From: Nocardiopsis ganjiahuensis DSM 45031
GTDB lineage: Bacteria; Actinomycetota; Actinomycetes; Streptosporangiales; Streptosporangiaceae
NCBI RefSeq assembly: GCF_000341085.1
Contig: NZ_ANBA01000018.1
Coordinates: forward strand, 1-64,000
Reading direction: 5' to 3'
DNA length: 64,000 nucleotides
How positions within the stretch are numbered: the first letter of the stretch is position 1; each line of letters opens with the position of its first letter. Shown here in pieces: positions 34,210 to 42,774 of this stretch. A model generated the notes under the pieces. The model did not search any database. It saw only the letters and a list, made by a program, of their open reading frames with translations, and was not told where the DNA came from. The translations under genes and the position numbers were made by a program.

Positions 34210-34899
34210 CTACGCCGCGGCACCGGCTCTCTCGATCCGGGGGCGTGCGTGGGCGAGCAGGCCCAGCACGATGAGGGTCTGCGCGGCGATGTAGGTGCCC
34301 ATCACCCAGAACCCGCCCTGGGGCAGGTCCCAGCCGGGGGCGAAGGCGCGCAGCGCGATGAGGGCGTCCGAGACCAGGAACAGCGCGCCGCCCGCCGCCA
34401 CCCACGGGTTCAGGCCGGTGGCCAGGACCGCCATCAGGCCGAGGACCAGTCCGTAGAGCAGAACGGGCACCAGCAGACCTCCCGTGTGCGGGGCGCACAG
34501 CCACACCAGGGCGGCCACGAAGCCGGCGTAGGGGACCAGGAGCGCCCGGCGGCGGTACAGGGCGCTCCGGGCGCGGTGGGGCCAGAAGGCCGCCACGTAG
34601 ACCACCTGGGCGACCAGGAAGAAGCCCACCATGAGCAGGAACGCGGTGTCGCCGGAGGCGAGGGCCGGGGCGGTGTCGCCGAGCCAGGAGAACACCAGGG
34701 CGACGAGGGCGAGGCCGAGCAGTCGGCCGCGCGGCCGGTCGGACGCAGCGATCAGCACCAGCGCGAGCGCGGGCACGAGGAGGACCTGGGTGGGCCGCGA
34801 CCAGGCGTCGGGGCCGAGCAGCTGGATTCCGAGGTGCGCGAGGGCGATCAGCCCGAAGAGCACCAGCAGAACCCGGGGGAGGGGGCGCCGGGGGATCAT
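34210..34899 (-). CDS. YhhN family membrane protein (lysoplasmalogenase-like)
   Basis: A 229-residue integral membrane protein with about eight helices, matching the YhhN/TMEM86 family. Some eukaryotic members hydrolyse lysoplasmalogens; bacterial roles are less certain. Family-like segments are FSWLGDTAPAL (conserved Asp), GFFLVAQVVYVAAFW and FLVSDALIALRAF (second conserved Asp). The ATG at 34899 (MIPRRPLPRVLLVL) directly precedes the first helix; an upstream start at 34956 is less likely. Confidence 0.8.
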   Translation of the reverse strand: MIPRRPLPRVLLVLFGLIALAHLGIQLLGPDAWSRPTQVLLVPALALVLIAASDRPRGRLLGLALVALVFSWLGDTAPALASGDTAFLLMVGFFLVAQVVYVAAFWPHRARSALYRRRALLVPYAGFVAALVWLCAPHTGGLLVPVLLYGLVLGLMAVLATGLNPWVAAGGALFLVSDALIALRAFAPGWDLPQGGFWVMGTYIAAQTLIVLGLLAHARPRIERAGAAA

Positions 34900-34971
34900 C
34901 GCGCCAGGATAGGGGCCTGCCCCGTTCTCATGCGGGTCTCGCCCGGCTGAGTCCACGGCGCCCCGGGGCCC

Positions 34972-35302
34972 TCAGCCGGTGAAGATCGGTTCGTGGGAGC
35001 CGCCGTCCACCGAGTGCACCGGAAGGAAGTTCGGGACGGTCCGGTCCAGAGCCGATCGCAGGCGCCCTGCCCTCGGAGTCGGTGTACAGCACGGGACGGG
35101 GTTCGGTCCCGTGCGTCCCGCACAGGTAGTAGGTGCCGCCTCCGCCGCAGCCGGCCACCGGTTCGAGAGGGCTGCCGTCGGGCAGGCGCAGTTCCTCGAC
35201 GGGGTCCAGCCTTGTGACGTCGAAGTCCCCGGGCCACTCCAGGTACCCGGCGAGCACGTGGTCGGTCCTGATCCGGGTGAGCAGCGCGTCCGAAGCGTTC
35301 AC
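34972..35302 (-). pseudogene. small hypothetical gene with a frameshift
   Basis: The frame starts at GTG 35302, with AGGAGA upstream, and reads NASDALLTRIRTDHVLAGYL. It contains GCGGGGTYYLCG and VLYTDSEGRA, then loses sense near 35070. Shifting by one base restores a plausible end (SALDRTVPNFLPVHSVDGG, then SHEPIFTG and a stop at 34972). The pattern resembles small cytoplasmic proteins near SUKH/immunity genes, but I do not recognise the family. Either a one-base indel has broken the gene or the assembly has an error. It is divergent from yefM across a shared palindrome. Confidence 0.55.
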
Positions 35303-35321
35303 AAGGGTTCTCCTGTCAGTC

Positions 35322-35347
35322 AAGTGGTACCTTATTCGGTACCACTT
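35322..35347. promoter_or_regulatory. YefM-YoeB operator palindrome
   Basis: Perfect 10-bp arms AAGTGGTACC and GGTACCACTT with spacer TTATTC, 20 bp before the yefM ATG. Its place and symmetry suit autorepression by the antitoxin. Confidence 0.75.
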
Positions 35348-35367
35348 ACTTCTGGGGGGTTTCCACC

Positions 35368-35634
35368 ATGGCCATCACGGCGAGCGAAGCGCGCAGATCC
35401 CTCTTCCCCCTGATCAAACAGGTCAACGACGACCACGACGCAGTGGAGATCGTCTCCAAGCACGGCAACGCGGTACTCGTCTCCGCGGAGGACTACGCCG
35501 CCTTGCGCGAGGGGGCGTACCTCCTGCGTTCGCCCGCGAACGCCCGCCGCCTGCTCGAGTCCTACGAGAACGCCCTGGCCGGGTCCGTGTCGGAACGGGA
35601 GCTGATCGATCCCGACGTGGTGGAGGACGAGTGA
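35368..35634 (+). CDS. yefM: YefM/Phd antitoxin
   Basis: An 88-residue antitoxin. It opens with AITASEARRSLFPLIKQVND and has VEIVSKHGNAVLVSAEDY, the standard Phd/YefM DNA-binding N-terminus. The acidic C-terminal third (LLESYENALAGSVSERELID) wraps the toxin. The stop overlaps the toxin start by 3 bases (GTGA). A palindrome upstream should be its binding site. It neutralises YoeB and represses the operon with it. Confidence 0.93.
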   Translation: MAITASEARRSLFPLIKQVNDDHDAVEIVSKHGNAVLVSAEDYAALREGAYLLRSPANARRLLESYENALAGSVSERELIDPDVVEDE

Positions 35635-35888
35635 GGAGGCTGGTCTTCGAGGACCACGGCTGGGCCGACTACACGTCCTGGCTCAAGGCCGACCGCAAGA
35701 TGCTCGTGCGGATCAACAAGCTCATCGACGACATCCGCCGGGACCCGTTCACAGGTCTGGGGAAGCCGGAACCGCTGAAGTACCACCTGCCGGGCGCGTG
35801 GTCGAGGCGGATCGACGACGAACACCGCCTGGTGTACCTGGTGACGGACCGGGAGATCGTGATCCTCGCGGCCCGCTACCACTACTGA
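35631..35888 (+). CDS. yoeB: YoeB-type mRNA interferase toxin
   Basis: An 85-residue Txe/YoeB toxin that cleaves mRNA on the ribosome. It starts with GTG overlapping the antitoxin stop. Family sequence covers the whole protein: VFEDHGWADYTSWLKADRK, DDIRRDPFTGLGKPEPLKY and RRIDDEHRLVYLV, ending ARYHY. Acid/base Glu (GKPEPL), Arg (SRRID) and the terminal His-Tyr are all present, so it should be active. The end of the transcript is not marked by an obvious hairpin. Confidence 0.93.
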   Translation: MRRLVFEDHGWADYTSWLKADRKMLVRINKLIDDIRRDPFTGLGKPEPLKYHLPGAWSRRIDDEHRLVYLVTDREIVILAARYHY

Positions 35889-35916
35889 GGCCCGTCCGGC
35901 CGGGGAGCGTCCCGGT

Positions 35917-36219
35917 TCAGGTGCGGTCGGGGTCGTACGGGGCGCTGGTGACCAGGAGGTCCGGTTCGGGGCGGTTGCGTGCGTCGAGGCGGACGGTCAT
36001 CCCACGCTCGACCTCGACGCCCTCGGGTGCCTGACCCGTCAGGGCGGTGGTCAGGCCGGTGACCAGACGACCGTGCCAGGAGCGCTGGGGGGACGTCATG
36101 AAGACGAGTGCTCCGTCGATGAGTTCGGTGTGCCGGGGTGCTTCCGGGAGGTGGTCCAGGTCCTCCGCGAACCAGCCCTCGTCCCGTGGAGGGCGCATCC
36201 ATTCGGGCAGAGCGGTCAC
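35917..36219 (-). pseudogene. truncated Uma2-type endonuclease gene
   Basis: The 100-residue product matches only the N-terminal half of Uma2 (DUF820) proteins: DHLPEAPRHTELIDGALVFM, SWHGRLVTGLTTAL and RPEPDLLV. The final segment supplies the first active-site Asp of the PD-(D/E)xK fold, but the frame stops 11 residues later, so the E-x-K half is missing. Full-length members are about 190 residues. GTG at 36219 with GGAGG upstream is the start. It is probably inactive; its 3' end lies 28 bp from yoeB. Confidence 0.65.
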
Positions 36220-36630
36220 GCCTCCACGGTAGCCACTCCGCCCCGGGGCGACCACGGTGACGGTGGGGTCCGGTGTGTCTCCGGTTACATCCGGTCAACG
36301 GTTTCCTGGCCCCGGAGGACACATCTTGCTCTCCGACCGGTGACTAATCCCTTTACGGTCCGGCCAGAAATGGGCTGACGTGCACAACTGTAAGATGAGT
36401 TCGGTGGTGAATTGCCGCACGATGAACCTTTTGAGAAGTTCCTTCGCCGGGTGCAATGTTCCCTTGGCGGGGAAACGCGGACCCGCCAAGGCGGCTCCCA
36501 ACCCGCACAATGCCTCACTATAGGGATGGGGTAGACAAGGGCATGGAGGAAAGCGTCGGCAACGGCGCGGCAAGTCCGGGCGTCGGCGCAGGGGCCGGCG
36601 CATCACTGTGTGCAGGAGCAGGAGGCGGGG
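36220..36630. other. intergenic region upstream of the TcpC-like gene
   Basis: About 410 bp without a credible gene, AT-rich at 36345-36400 (around CAACTGTAAGATGAG), which is a likely promoter area. It contains the hairpin at 36461-36490. Confidence 0.4.
36461..36490 (+). promoter_or_regulatory. hairpin in leader of secretion-like locus
   Basis: Perfect 10-bp arms CCTTGGCGGG and CCCGCCAAGG enclose a 10-nt loop, 140 bp before the TcpC-like start. No T run follows, so it may be a leader structure rather than a terminator. Confidence 0.4.
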
Positions 36631-37596
36631 ATGGCCAAGACGTCGCGGCGCGACACCGCGGTGCGTGACCGGGCGGACGACGTCGACCACGAACTCGACG
36701 CCCCGCGCTCCCGAAGGCCGCGGGCCGGGGCGGGCGGGCGCTGGTGGGTCGGTGTGGGACGCGTACTGCTGTGGGCGTTCATCATCGTCGTCATCTTCAA
36801 CGGCATCTGGTTCCCCATCCGCAACGGTTTCTCCCTGCCCACCTCCGCCGCCGAACCCGAGTCCACCGACACCGTCGACTTCCCCGAGACCGCCGCGGCG
36901 GCCTTCGCGCTCCGCTTCGCCGACACCTACCTGGACACCTCCGACCCCGAGGCCCGGCAGTCCTCCCTGGCGGCCTTCGTGCCCGAAGGGCAGGCCGGCC
37001 AGCTCAACGTCCCCGCTGACAGCCTCACCGGCGAGAACCTGACCGTGATGGCCGTGGACGTCCTGGACGAGCACAACGCCGTCGTGGTCGTCCGCGCCGA
37101 CGTCAACGACGAGGCCATGAGCCTGGAGGTGCCGGTCTACAGCGACGGCTCCTCGCTGGTGCTCTCCGGCCGCCCCGCCCTGCTCGCCGCGCCCAGCCAG
37201 GCCGAGCTGCCGGCCGGCTCCTCCTTCGACGAGGATCCGCAGGTCGCCGAGCAGCTCGAGGACGTGCTCATCGGTTTCTTCGAGGCCTACACGGGGGAGC
37301 CCGGTCACCTCGACCGCTATGTCGAACCGGGTGCCTCTGTCGCCCCACTTCCGGCAAACAGTGTGGAATTCAGCGAACTGTCCGATATCACGGTGCCATC
37401 CCAGTCCTCGACCGGGGATGATGACGTACGACAGGTGGCGACCACCGTGGTCTGGGCCCTCCCCTCCGTCGACTCCACCGACGACACGGGCGAAGCCGGG
37501 CAGATGGTGCAGAACTACCTGGTCACGGTCGTGAACTCCGGCAACGAGTGGTACGTGCGTGACATCCAGGGCGCCCCGCACTCGTTCGGCGGATGA
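36631..37596 (+). CDS. TcpC/VirB8-like conjugal transfer protein
   Basis: A 321-residue protein with about 50 basic residues, one transmembrane helix (VLLWAFIIVVIFNGIWFPI, about 46-64) and an extracytoplasmic region of two NTF2-like domains, as in TcpC and other Gram-positive VirB8 counterparts. It starts at ATG 36631 with GGAGG 6 nt upstream. The conserved first domain begins ETAAAAFALRFADTYLD; the second includes LEDVLIGFFEAYTGEPGHL. It opens a run of genes for a membrane-spanning transfer apparatus and probably forms part of the channel base. Confidence 0.82.
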   Translation: MAKTSRRDTAVRDRADDVDHELDAPRSRRPRAGAGGRWWVGVGRVLLWAFIIVVIFNGIWFPIRNGFSLPTSAAEPESTDTVDFPETAAAAFALRFADTYLDTSDPEARQSSLAAFVPEGQAGQLNVPADSLTGENLTVMAVDVLDEHNAVVVVRADVNDEAMSLEVPVYSDGSSLVLSGRPALLAAPSQAELPAGSSFDEDPQVAEQLEDVLIGFFEAYTGEPGHLDRYVEPGASVAPLPANSVEFSELSDITVPSQSSTGDDDVRQVATTVVWALPSVDSTDDTGEAGQMVQNYLVTVVNSGNEWYVRDIQGAPHSFGG

Positions 37597-37639
37597 TCGA
37601 CCGATGACGGGGCCTGTAGGCAAGGAGACGAGAAGAACC

Positions 37640-37678
37640 ATGCGCACACCAGTAACGACAGCGGAGGAAGGCGCCTGA
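37640..37678 (+). CDS. possible 12-codon leader peptide
   Basis: ATG at 37640 follows AAGGAG (12 nt away) and encodes MRTPVTTAEEGA. The stop lies one base before the next gene's ATG, whose binding site GGAGGAAGG falls inside the micro-gene. This layout suggests coupling or a leader role, but coding cannot be proved. Confidence 0.3.
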   Translation: MRTPVTTAEEGA

Positions 37679-37679
37679 C

Positions 37680-38003
37680 ATGCTCCCCCTGTTGTCCGCC
37701 GCGGCCGACACCATGTCGGCTCTCGGCTCCACGGACCTGACCTCCCTCGCGGCCGAGACCACCCCCACGCAGAACGCCCCCGACACCGGCGGCCTCGCGG
37801 AGTTCCTGCGCGGTTTCTTCGGGCCGCTCTTCCTCGTCATCGTGTCCATCGTGGCGATCTTCTTCCTGTTCACCAGGGAGATCACCCGCTTCATGCAGTT
37901 CATCATCCTGGCGATCTTCATCGGGATCGTCTTCTACGTCCCCGGCATCATCGAGGTCATCGCAGTGGCGCTCGCCCGAGCGATGGGCGTATCGACGGAA
38001 TAG
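37680..38003 (+). CDS. small two-helix membrane protein (pilin/TcpD-like)
   Basis: A 107-residue protein with a polar N-terminal 40 residues and two long hydrophobic helices (LFLVIVSIVAIFFLFT, about 50-65, and FMQFIILAIFIGIVFYV, about 71-87), then a short tail. The size, helix pair and position between TcpC-like and TcpE-like genes suggest a counterpart of the small VirB2/TcpD subunits. The sequence alone does not prove it. The start has GGAGGAAGG upstream. Confidence 0.65.
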   Translation: MLPLLSAAADTMSALGSTDLTSLAAETTPTQNAPDTGGLAEFLRGFFGPLFLVIVSIVAIFFLFTREITRFMQFIILAIFIGIVFYVPGIIEVIAVALARAMGVSTE

Positions 38004-38021
38004 GCGAGGGAGGCCGGAAAC

Positions 38022-41000
38022 GTGGATCTGCCCACGTACACCAACATCTGGCGTATCGAGAAGCGGCTGTACAAGCTCTACGATTTCCGGTTGCCCATGC
38101 CGCTCCCGGTGGGGACCTTCGGGGTCGCCCTGGGCGTGTTCGCGCTGTGGGTGGTGCTGCTCAGCATCCTCAACGCCCCGTTCGACTTCGGCAACGGCTG
38201 GCACCTGGTGCTGTGGGTCGTCCCGCCGGGGGTGATCACCGTGCTGGCCACCCGGCCGGTGATCGAGGGCAAGCGCCTCACGGAACTGCTCGTCTCGCAG
38301 GCCCGGTTCCTCACCGAGCCCCGCGTCTACACCCGGCTCGCCCCTGAGTACGAGCCCGCCGAGATCAGGGTCTCGGTGCGCGTGTGGCACCGGGACCCCG
38401 CCGCGGGGCCCCTGCCCCTGACCCGCGGCGCGGCGCGGAGGGCGGCCCAGGCCGAGGAGGCCGCCGCCCTGGAGTCGGCCGCCGGATCCGAGGACACGCG
38501 GGCCGCCGAGGCCGTCGAAGGGGAAGGAACCCAGGAAGCTCCGGCCAGGGAGAGTCGCGGAACCCGGGGGACCGGCCGCCGCGCCGCTCCCGCCGCCGCG
38601 CCGCCGCTGCGCGGTGTGCCCGAACCCAAGCCCGAACCCAAGCCCGTTTCCGTAGCCGAACCGGTTCCCGTGCCTGAGTCCGCTCCCACCGCCGAACCGG
38701 TTCCCGTGCCTGAGTCCGTTCCCACCGCCGAACCGGCGCCCGCTCCTGACGACGCGGTCGAGTACACCCCTGCCCGGAGGATCCCGGTCGCCGCCGCCTC
38801 GGGCGCGTACGCCCCGGTCGGCTCCGGTATCCCCCCGACCCAGGAAGACGACGCCGTGGCGGAGTCCCGGAACGAAACCGGAGACCGGGCGTTCGCCGCC
38901 CCGGACACCTCCGGACACCCCGACGACCGCCCCCGCGGGGTCGGCCGCCGTGTCCTCAACTACTTCGGCTTCGGCCTCGATCCCGCGGACGACGGCGACC
39001 AGGCCGGTCCCGGCGACCGCGGTCTCGGCGACCGCGACACCCCGCACGACCGCGGCTACCGGCTCACGGAACGGGACTCCGGCGAGGAGGACGAGGGCTT
39101 CGGCGAGCCCCTCTACGTCACGGAGGAGGACGAGCAGCGCGATCGCGACGCGTGGTTCGCCCAGCTGAAGGCCTCCTCCGGGGAGACACCCCTCGGACTG
39201 ACGTCCAAGGGCGCCTACGCCGCCAGCGACACCGGCGCCATGAGCAGCGCCGAACTCGCCGACGCGGTCAGCCCGCGCGAACCCGGCACCGCCCGGCGGG
39301 CCCCCGGTTCCCGGCGCCGCGCCGAGGAGGTCATGGCCGCGTCCGCCGCCGGGGACGGCGCGCTGGAAGGCCGGAGCGAGGACGGGGAGGACGCGGACCC
39401 CCGTGAGGAGTCCGCCGCCGCCCGCCGCCTGCGCGGCCGGGTCCAGGGGATCCGGGTCGCCAAGGACCACGCGGACCGCCGTGAGCACGGCGCTGCCGAG
39501 GAGGCACCCGCGTCCGAGGAGGCCGGTGCGGACGCCGAGGCGTCCCAGCGGTCCGCCCCGGTTCGCGAGCGCGCCCGGCAGACCCCGCCCGCACGTCCCG
39601 CCCGCGCCAGGGGGCAGGCGCTCCCGGAGACCGGGGCCGAGGACGACCGTCCGGCCAAGGCCCGCCGCCAGGGGCGCCCGCACGCCGCCCCTTGGGCGCT
39701 CGAACCCGGAGAGGAGCGGTCCGCGGCCGCTTCCGACCGGACCGACTACCCGGACCTGTCCGACTACGCGGCCCGCTACGCCGCCGCCACGGGGCGCCCT
39801 GCGGTGGCCAAGGACGTCTCGGCCGCGCCGTGGCTGCCCCCGGCCTCGGCGACCCCCGAGGAGCCGCAGGGGGACCAGCGGTCCGGACTGCGGGGCACGC
39901 GGTCGGACCGCCGCGAGGCAGAACCGCCCCGCCGGGACTCCGGCCGCGACCGCACGGACACCGCTCCGGCCCACAGCACCGGCGAGGTCGGCGACGACGA
40001 CCGGATCGGCCGTTCCGAGGCGGGACCGCAGGCCTCCCACGCCGCCCGCAGCCTGGGCACGAGCACGTCCGAACGCGCCGCGTCCGAACCGGTCGCCTCC
40101 GAACGGACCGCCGCCGAGGCCCCCGGTGCCCCGGTGCCCGGCGCCTCCGCGTCCCCGGCAGCGGGCGCGGCCAAGCCGCCGCTGCAGCTGGACCACGGCA
40201 CCGGCGAGCACGAGGCCATGCCCGTGGAACCCGAGGAAGAGCCCGCGGAGCGCGGTCCCGAGTGGAGCGAGCACATGTCCGTGCTCGACCAGCACCTGAT
40301 CACGGCCGACACCCCGGCCCCGCCCCGGCCCAAGTTCGCCGACGCCGTGCCGACCAAGGAGCGCGACGACGAGCGCAGGGACCCCTCGGAGTGGTTCGAC
40401 GACGGCAAGCGCCGCCACCCGGACCAGCCCAAGGTGGGGGACCGGGACAATCCGGTGATCGCGGTCAGCGAGCTGCGAGAGGAGCGCCGCGCCGCCGCCG
40501 AGGCCCGGGAGCAGGAGACCCGGGAACGGGAGGCGCGCGAGCAGGAGGCGCGTGAGAGGTCCGTCCGGGAACGGGAGGCGCGCGAGCAGGAGGCGCGTGA
40601 GAGGTCCGCCCGGGAGCAGGAGGCGCGCGAGCAGCAGGCGCGTGCGGAGGCCATCCGCAAGGAGGCCGAGGAGGCCGACCGGCGTGCCGCTGAGGCCGCC
40701 GAGGCCGCGGCCGCCGACCTGGCCGACGAGCCCAAGCCGTCCACCCAGCTGGACCACGGCACGGGTGAGCTCGTGAGCTTCGTGGAGGTGCGCAAGGACC
40801 CCCGGATCCCGGTTCCCAGGTCCACGCCCCGTGCTGCGGCGGCACCGGCCTCCGCGGCCCCCGCCCCTACGGGTGAGGCCCCGGCGGCCCGGCCCACCGA
40901 GACCGAACTGGCCGAGGCCGAGGCGGCGGCCCTGCGTGCCCGCCGTGCCCCGGCCGGGTCCGGGGCGAGCGCCGCGCAGGCACCGGAGATGCCCGGGCGT

Positions 41001-42422
41001 GAGGACCCGGCCAGGTCCGACCGGCTCTCCCGGACCATGCGGGCCGCGTCCACCGCTCCGGCCGCGCCGTCGGCAACCGCGCCGTCGGCAACCGCGCCGT
41101 CGGCAACCGCGCCGCCGGAAGCCGCATCTTCGGCGATCGCACCGCCGGAAACCGCTTCGGGGGAGGCCGACACGCGGACCCCGGCACGGACCTCCGCGCC
41201 CGCGGACCGGACCGCCGCTCAGGCCACCCCGGCCGCTCCGGGCGACCACGACTCCGACGACCCCCACGACGGGGTCTTCCACCGGGTCGCCCAGAACGCC
41301 CGCCGCATCGGTCAGCTCTTCGGCCAGCCCGCTCCGGGCGAGGAGCCCGACCAGCCCCGGCGGTCCGAATCCGGGGCGGCCGAGGACCCGGCCAGGCCCG
41401 ACCTCGAACTCGACCACGGCACCGGTGAACAGGCCCGCCTGGGCGACACCCCCAACGGGGTGCCCTCGCAGCGGCCCGAACCCCGGCCGGCCGAGCGCGC
41501 CGAGGAGCCCGCCGCCGCGACCGGCGGCACGGCTGACAGTCCGTCCGGTGGCGATGACAGCGCCTCCGGCGGAACCCGGGGCTGGCGCAGGCTGGCCAAG
41601 GTCGTCACCGGGGGAGCCGCGCCGGTCCGCTCGGACCTGCCCGCCAGCGACATCGAGCGCTTGCGCACCCCGCTGACCGAACCGCGCTCCCTGGTCGTCC
41701 TCGGCTGCACCGGCGGTGCCGGGCAGACGGTGACCGCCCTGATGATCGGCCACACCCTCGCCGCGCACCGCGACGACCGGGTCGTCGCGGTCGACGTCAA
41801 CCCCGGCCCCAACGGCCTGTCCCGCCGGGTCGGCGCGCAGGCGCCGGAGACCCTCACCGCCCTGTTGGCCAACGCCGGCTCCGTGGACGAGTACGACCGG
41901 ATGCGCGCCTACGCGGGCCGGGCCGAGACCGGGCTGGAGGTCGTGCAGACCCTGGACGACCCCTACGTCCAGACCCTGGACGACCGTGACTACGGCCAGC
42001 TCACCGACCTGCTCGGCGGGTTCTACGGTGTGACGCTGCTGGACCCGGCCGCCACCGGTGTGGCCCGGTCCCTGCCGGTGGCCGACGGGCTGGTCCTGGT
42101 GGCTCCGGCGAGCGCGGACGCCGAGCGGGCCGTCTCCATGACCTTCGAGTGGTTGGACGGCAACGGTTACGCCGGCCTCAGGGCCAACTCGGTACTGGTG
42201 GTCAACGGGGTGAGCAAGCGCAGCCTCCAGGACGTGGACGCCGCCGAGCGCGTGGCCCGCGGCCGCTGCCGCGCGATCGTGCGCATCCCGTGGGACGACC
42301 ATCTGGGTTCCTCGTACACGAAGATCGACGTCGGGGCCCTGCGTCCGGCCACCAAACGCGCTCACGGCGCCCTGGGCGGGGTCCTGGTCAACGCCCTGGC
42401 CCCGCCGGCCGCGACCACCTGA
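38022..42422 (+). CDS. giant TcpE-like membrane / ParA-MinD-like ATPase fusion
   Basis: A 1,466-residue protein. Residues 1-125 are TcpE-like (YTNIWRIEKRLYKLYDFRLP and two helices in 25-75). Residues about 130-1,190 are low-complexity and charged, with Pro-Val-Glu repeats (about 205-245), an Arg/Glu coiled coil (about 818-880) and three LDHGTGE motifs near 723, 910 and 1,130. Residues 1,215-1,466 form a ParA/MinD-like domain with VVAVDVNPGPNGLSRRVG and VVNGVSKRS. Its P-loop is GCTGGAGQT, with Gln where the catalytic Lys should be. TcpE is normally about 120 residues, so the fusion is notable. GTG start at 38022. It probably tethers a cytosolic switch to the channel. Confidence 0.75.
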   Translation: MDLPTYTNIWRIEKRLYKLYDFRLPMPLPVGTFGVALGVFALWVVLLSILNAPFDFGNGWHLVLWVVPPGVITVLATRPVIEGKRLTELLVSQARFLTEPRVYTRLAPEYEPAEIRVSVRVWHRDPAAGPLPLTRGAARRAAQAEEAAALESAAGSEDTRAAEAVEGEGTQEAPARESRGTRGTGRRAAPAAAPPLRGVPEPKPEPKPVSVAEPVPVPESAPTAEPVPVPESVPTAEPAPAPDDAVEYTPARRIPVAAASGAYAPVGSGIPPTQEDDAVAESRNETGDRAFAAPDTSGHPDDRPRGVGRRVLNYFGFGLDPADDGDQAGPGDRGLGDRDTPHDRGYRLTERDSGEEDEGFGEPLYVTEEDEQRDRDAWFAQLKASSGETPLGLTSKGAYAASDTGAMSSAELADAVSPREPGTARRAPGSRRRAEEVMAASAAGDGALEGRSEDGEDADPREESAAARRLRGRVQGIRVAKDHADRREHGAAEEAPASEEAGADAEASQRSAPVRERARQTPPARPARARGQALPETGAEDDRPAKARRQGRPHAAPWALEPGEERSAAASDRTDYPDLSDYAARYAAATGRPAVAKDVSAAPWLPPASATPEEPQGDQRSGLRGTRSDRREAEPPRRDSGRDRTDTAPAHSTGEVGDDDRIGRSEAGPQASHAARSLGTSTSERAASEPVASERTAAEAPGAPVPGASASPAAGAAKPPLQLDHGTGEHEAMPVEPEEEPAERGPEWSEHMSVLDQHLITADTPAPPRPKFADAVPTKERDDERRDPSEWFDDGKRRHPDQPKVGDRDNPVIAVSELREERRAAAEAREQETREREAREQEARERSVREREAREQEARERSAREQEAREQQARAEAIRKEAEEADRRAAEAAEAAAADLADEPKPSTQLDHGTGELVSFVEVRKDPRIPVPRSTPRAAAAPASAAPAPTGEAPAARPTETELAEAEAAALRARRAPAGSGASAAQAPEMPGREDPARSDRLSRTMRAASTAPAAPSATAPSATAPSATAPPEAASSAIAPPETASGEADTRTPARTSAPADRTAAQATPAAPGDHDSDDPHDGVFHRVAQNARRIGQLFGQPAPGEEPDQPRRSESGAAEDPARPDLELDHGTGEQARLGDTPNGVPSQRPEPRPAERAEEPAAATGGTADSPSGGDDSASGGTRGWRRLAKVVTGGAAPVRSDLPASDIERLRTPLTEPRSLVVLGCTGGAGQTVTALMIGHTLAAHRDDRVVAVDVNPGPNGLSRRVGAQAPETLTALLANAGSVDEYDRMRAYAGRAETGLEVVQTLDDPYVQTLDDRDYGQLTDLLGGFYGVTLLDPAATGVARSLPVADGLVLVAPASADAERAVSMTFEWLDGNGYAGLRANSVLVVNGVSKRSLQDVDAAERVARGRCRAIVRIPWDDHLGSSYTKIDVGALRPATKRAHGALGGVLVNALAPPAATT

Positions 42423-42590
42423 CCGCCGTCTCCGGAGCGCCCGGGATTCCGCCGGCGCGCTGACCCGGGCTCCGAGGGCCCGCGTTCGGGGCGGCCGGAG
42501 GCCGGTCGGACAGCGGGCGGCTCCGCCTCGGACGGCGGGCCCCGCCGGCCGGGGCCCGCAGCCGGTCGGCGGGCTCCCCGACGCAGGACG

Positions 42591-42629
42591 ACAGCGGCCC
42601 GCGCCCCGGACCGGGGTGCGGGCCGCTGT
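42591..42629 (+). terminator. terminator of the TcpE fusion operon
   Basis: Nineteen-base arms beginning ACAGCGGCCCGCGCCCCGG pair around a single A, with one G-T wobble. It lies 170 bp after the stop. Confidence 0.75.
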
Positions 42630-42649
42630 CGTGCTGTCCCGCCCCCGGA

Positions 42650-42706
42650 TGATCCTGCTGCCAGTGGTGGAATCGGCGGTTCGGACCGTCTCTGGCGGCA
42701 GGATCA
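42650..42706. repeat. inverted repeat near ectD 3' end
   Basis: TGATCCTGCTGCCA and TGGCGGCAGGATCA are complementary except for one position, 29 bp apart. It may be the ectD terminator or an end of a lost element. Confidence 0.4.
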
Positions 42707-42710
42707 CCGA

Positions 42711-42746
<36 letters not shown>

Positions 42747-42774
42747 CGCGGCGGGGGCGGGGGCGGGGGCGTGC

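Noticed and set aside
37515..42707. A very long minus-strand reading frame (about 1,730 codons) opposite the TcpE fusion
   Set aside because: It mirrors the codon pattern of the plus-strand gene, has Gly/Arg/Leu-rich low complexity and no family motifs; such frames are expected opposite GC-rich coding DNA.
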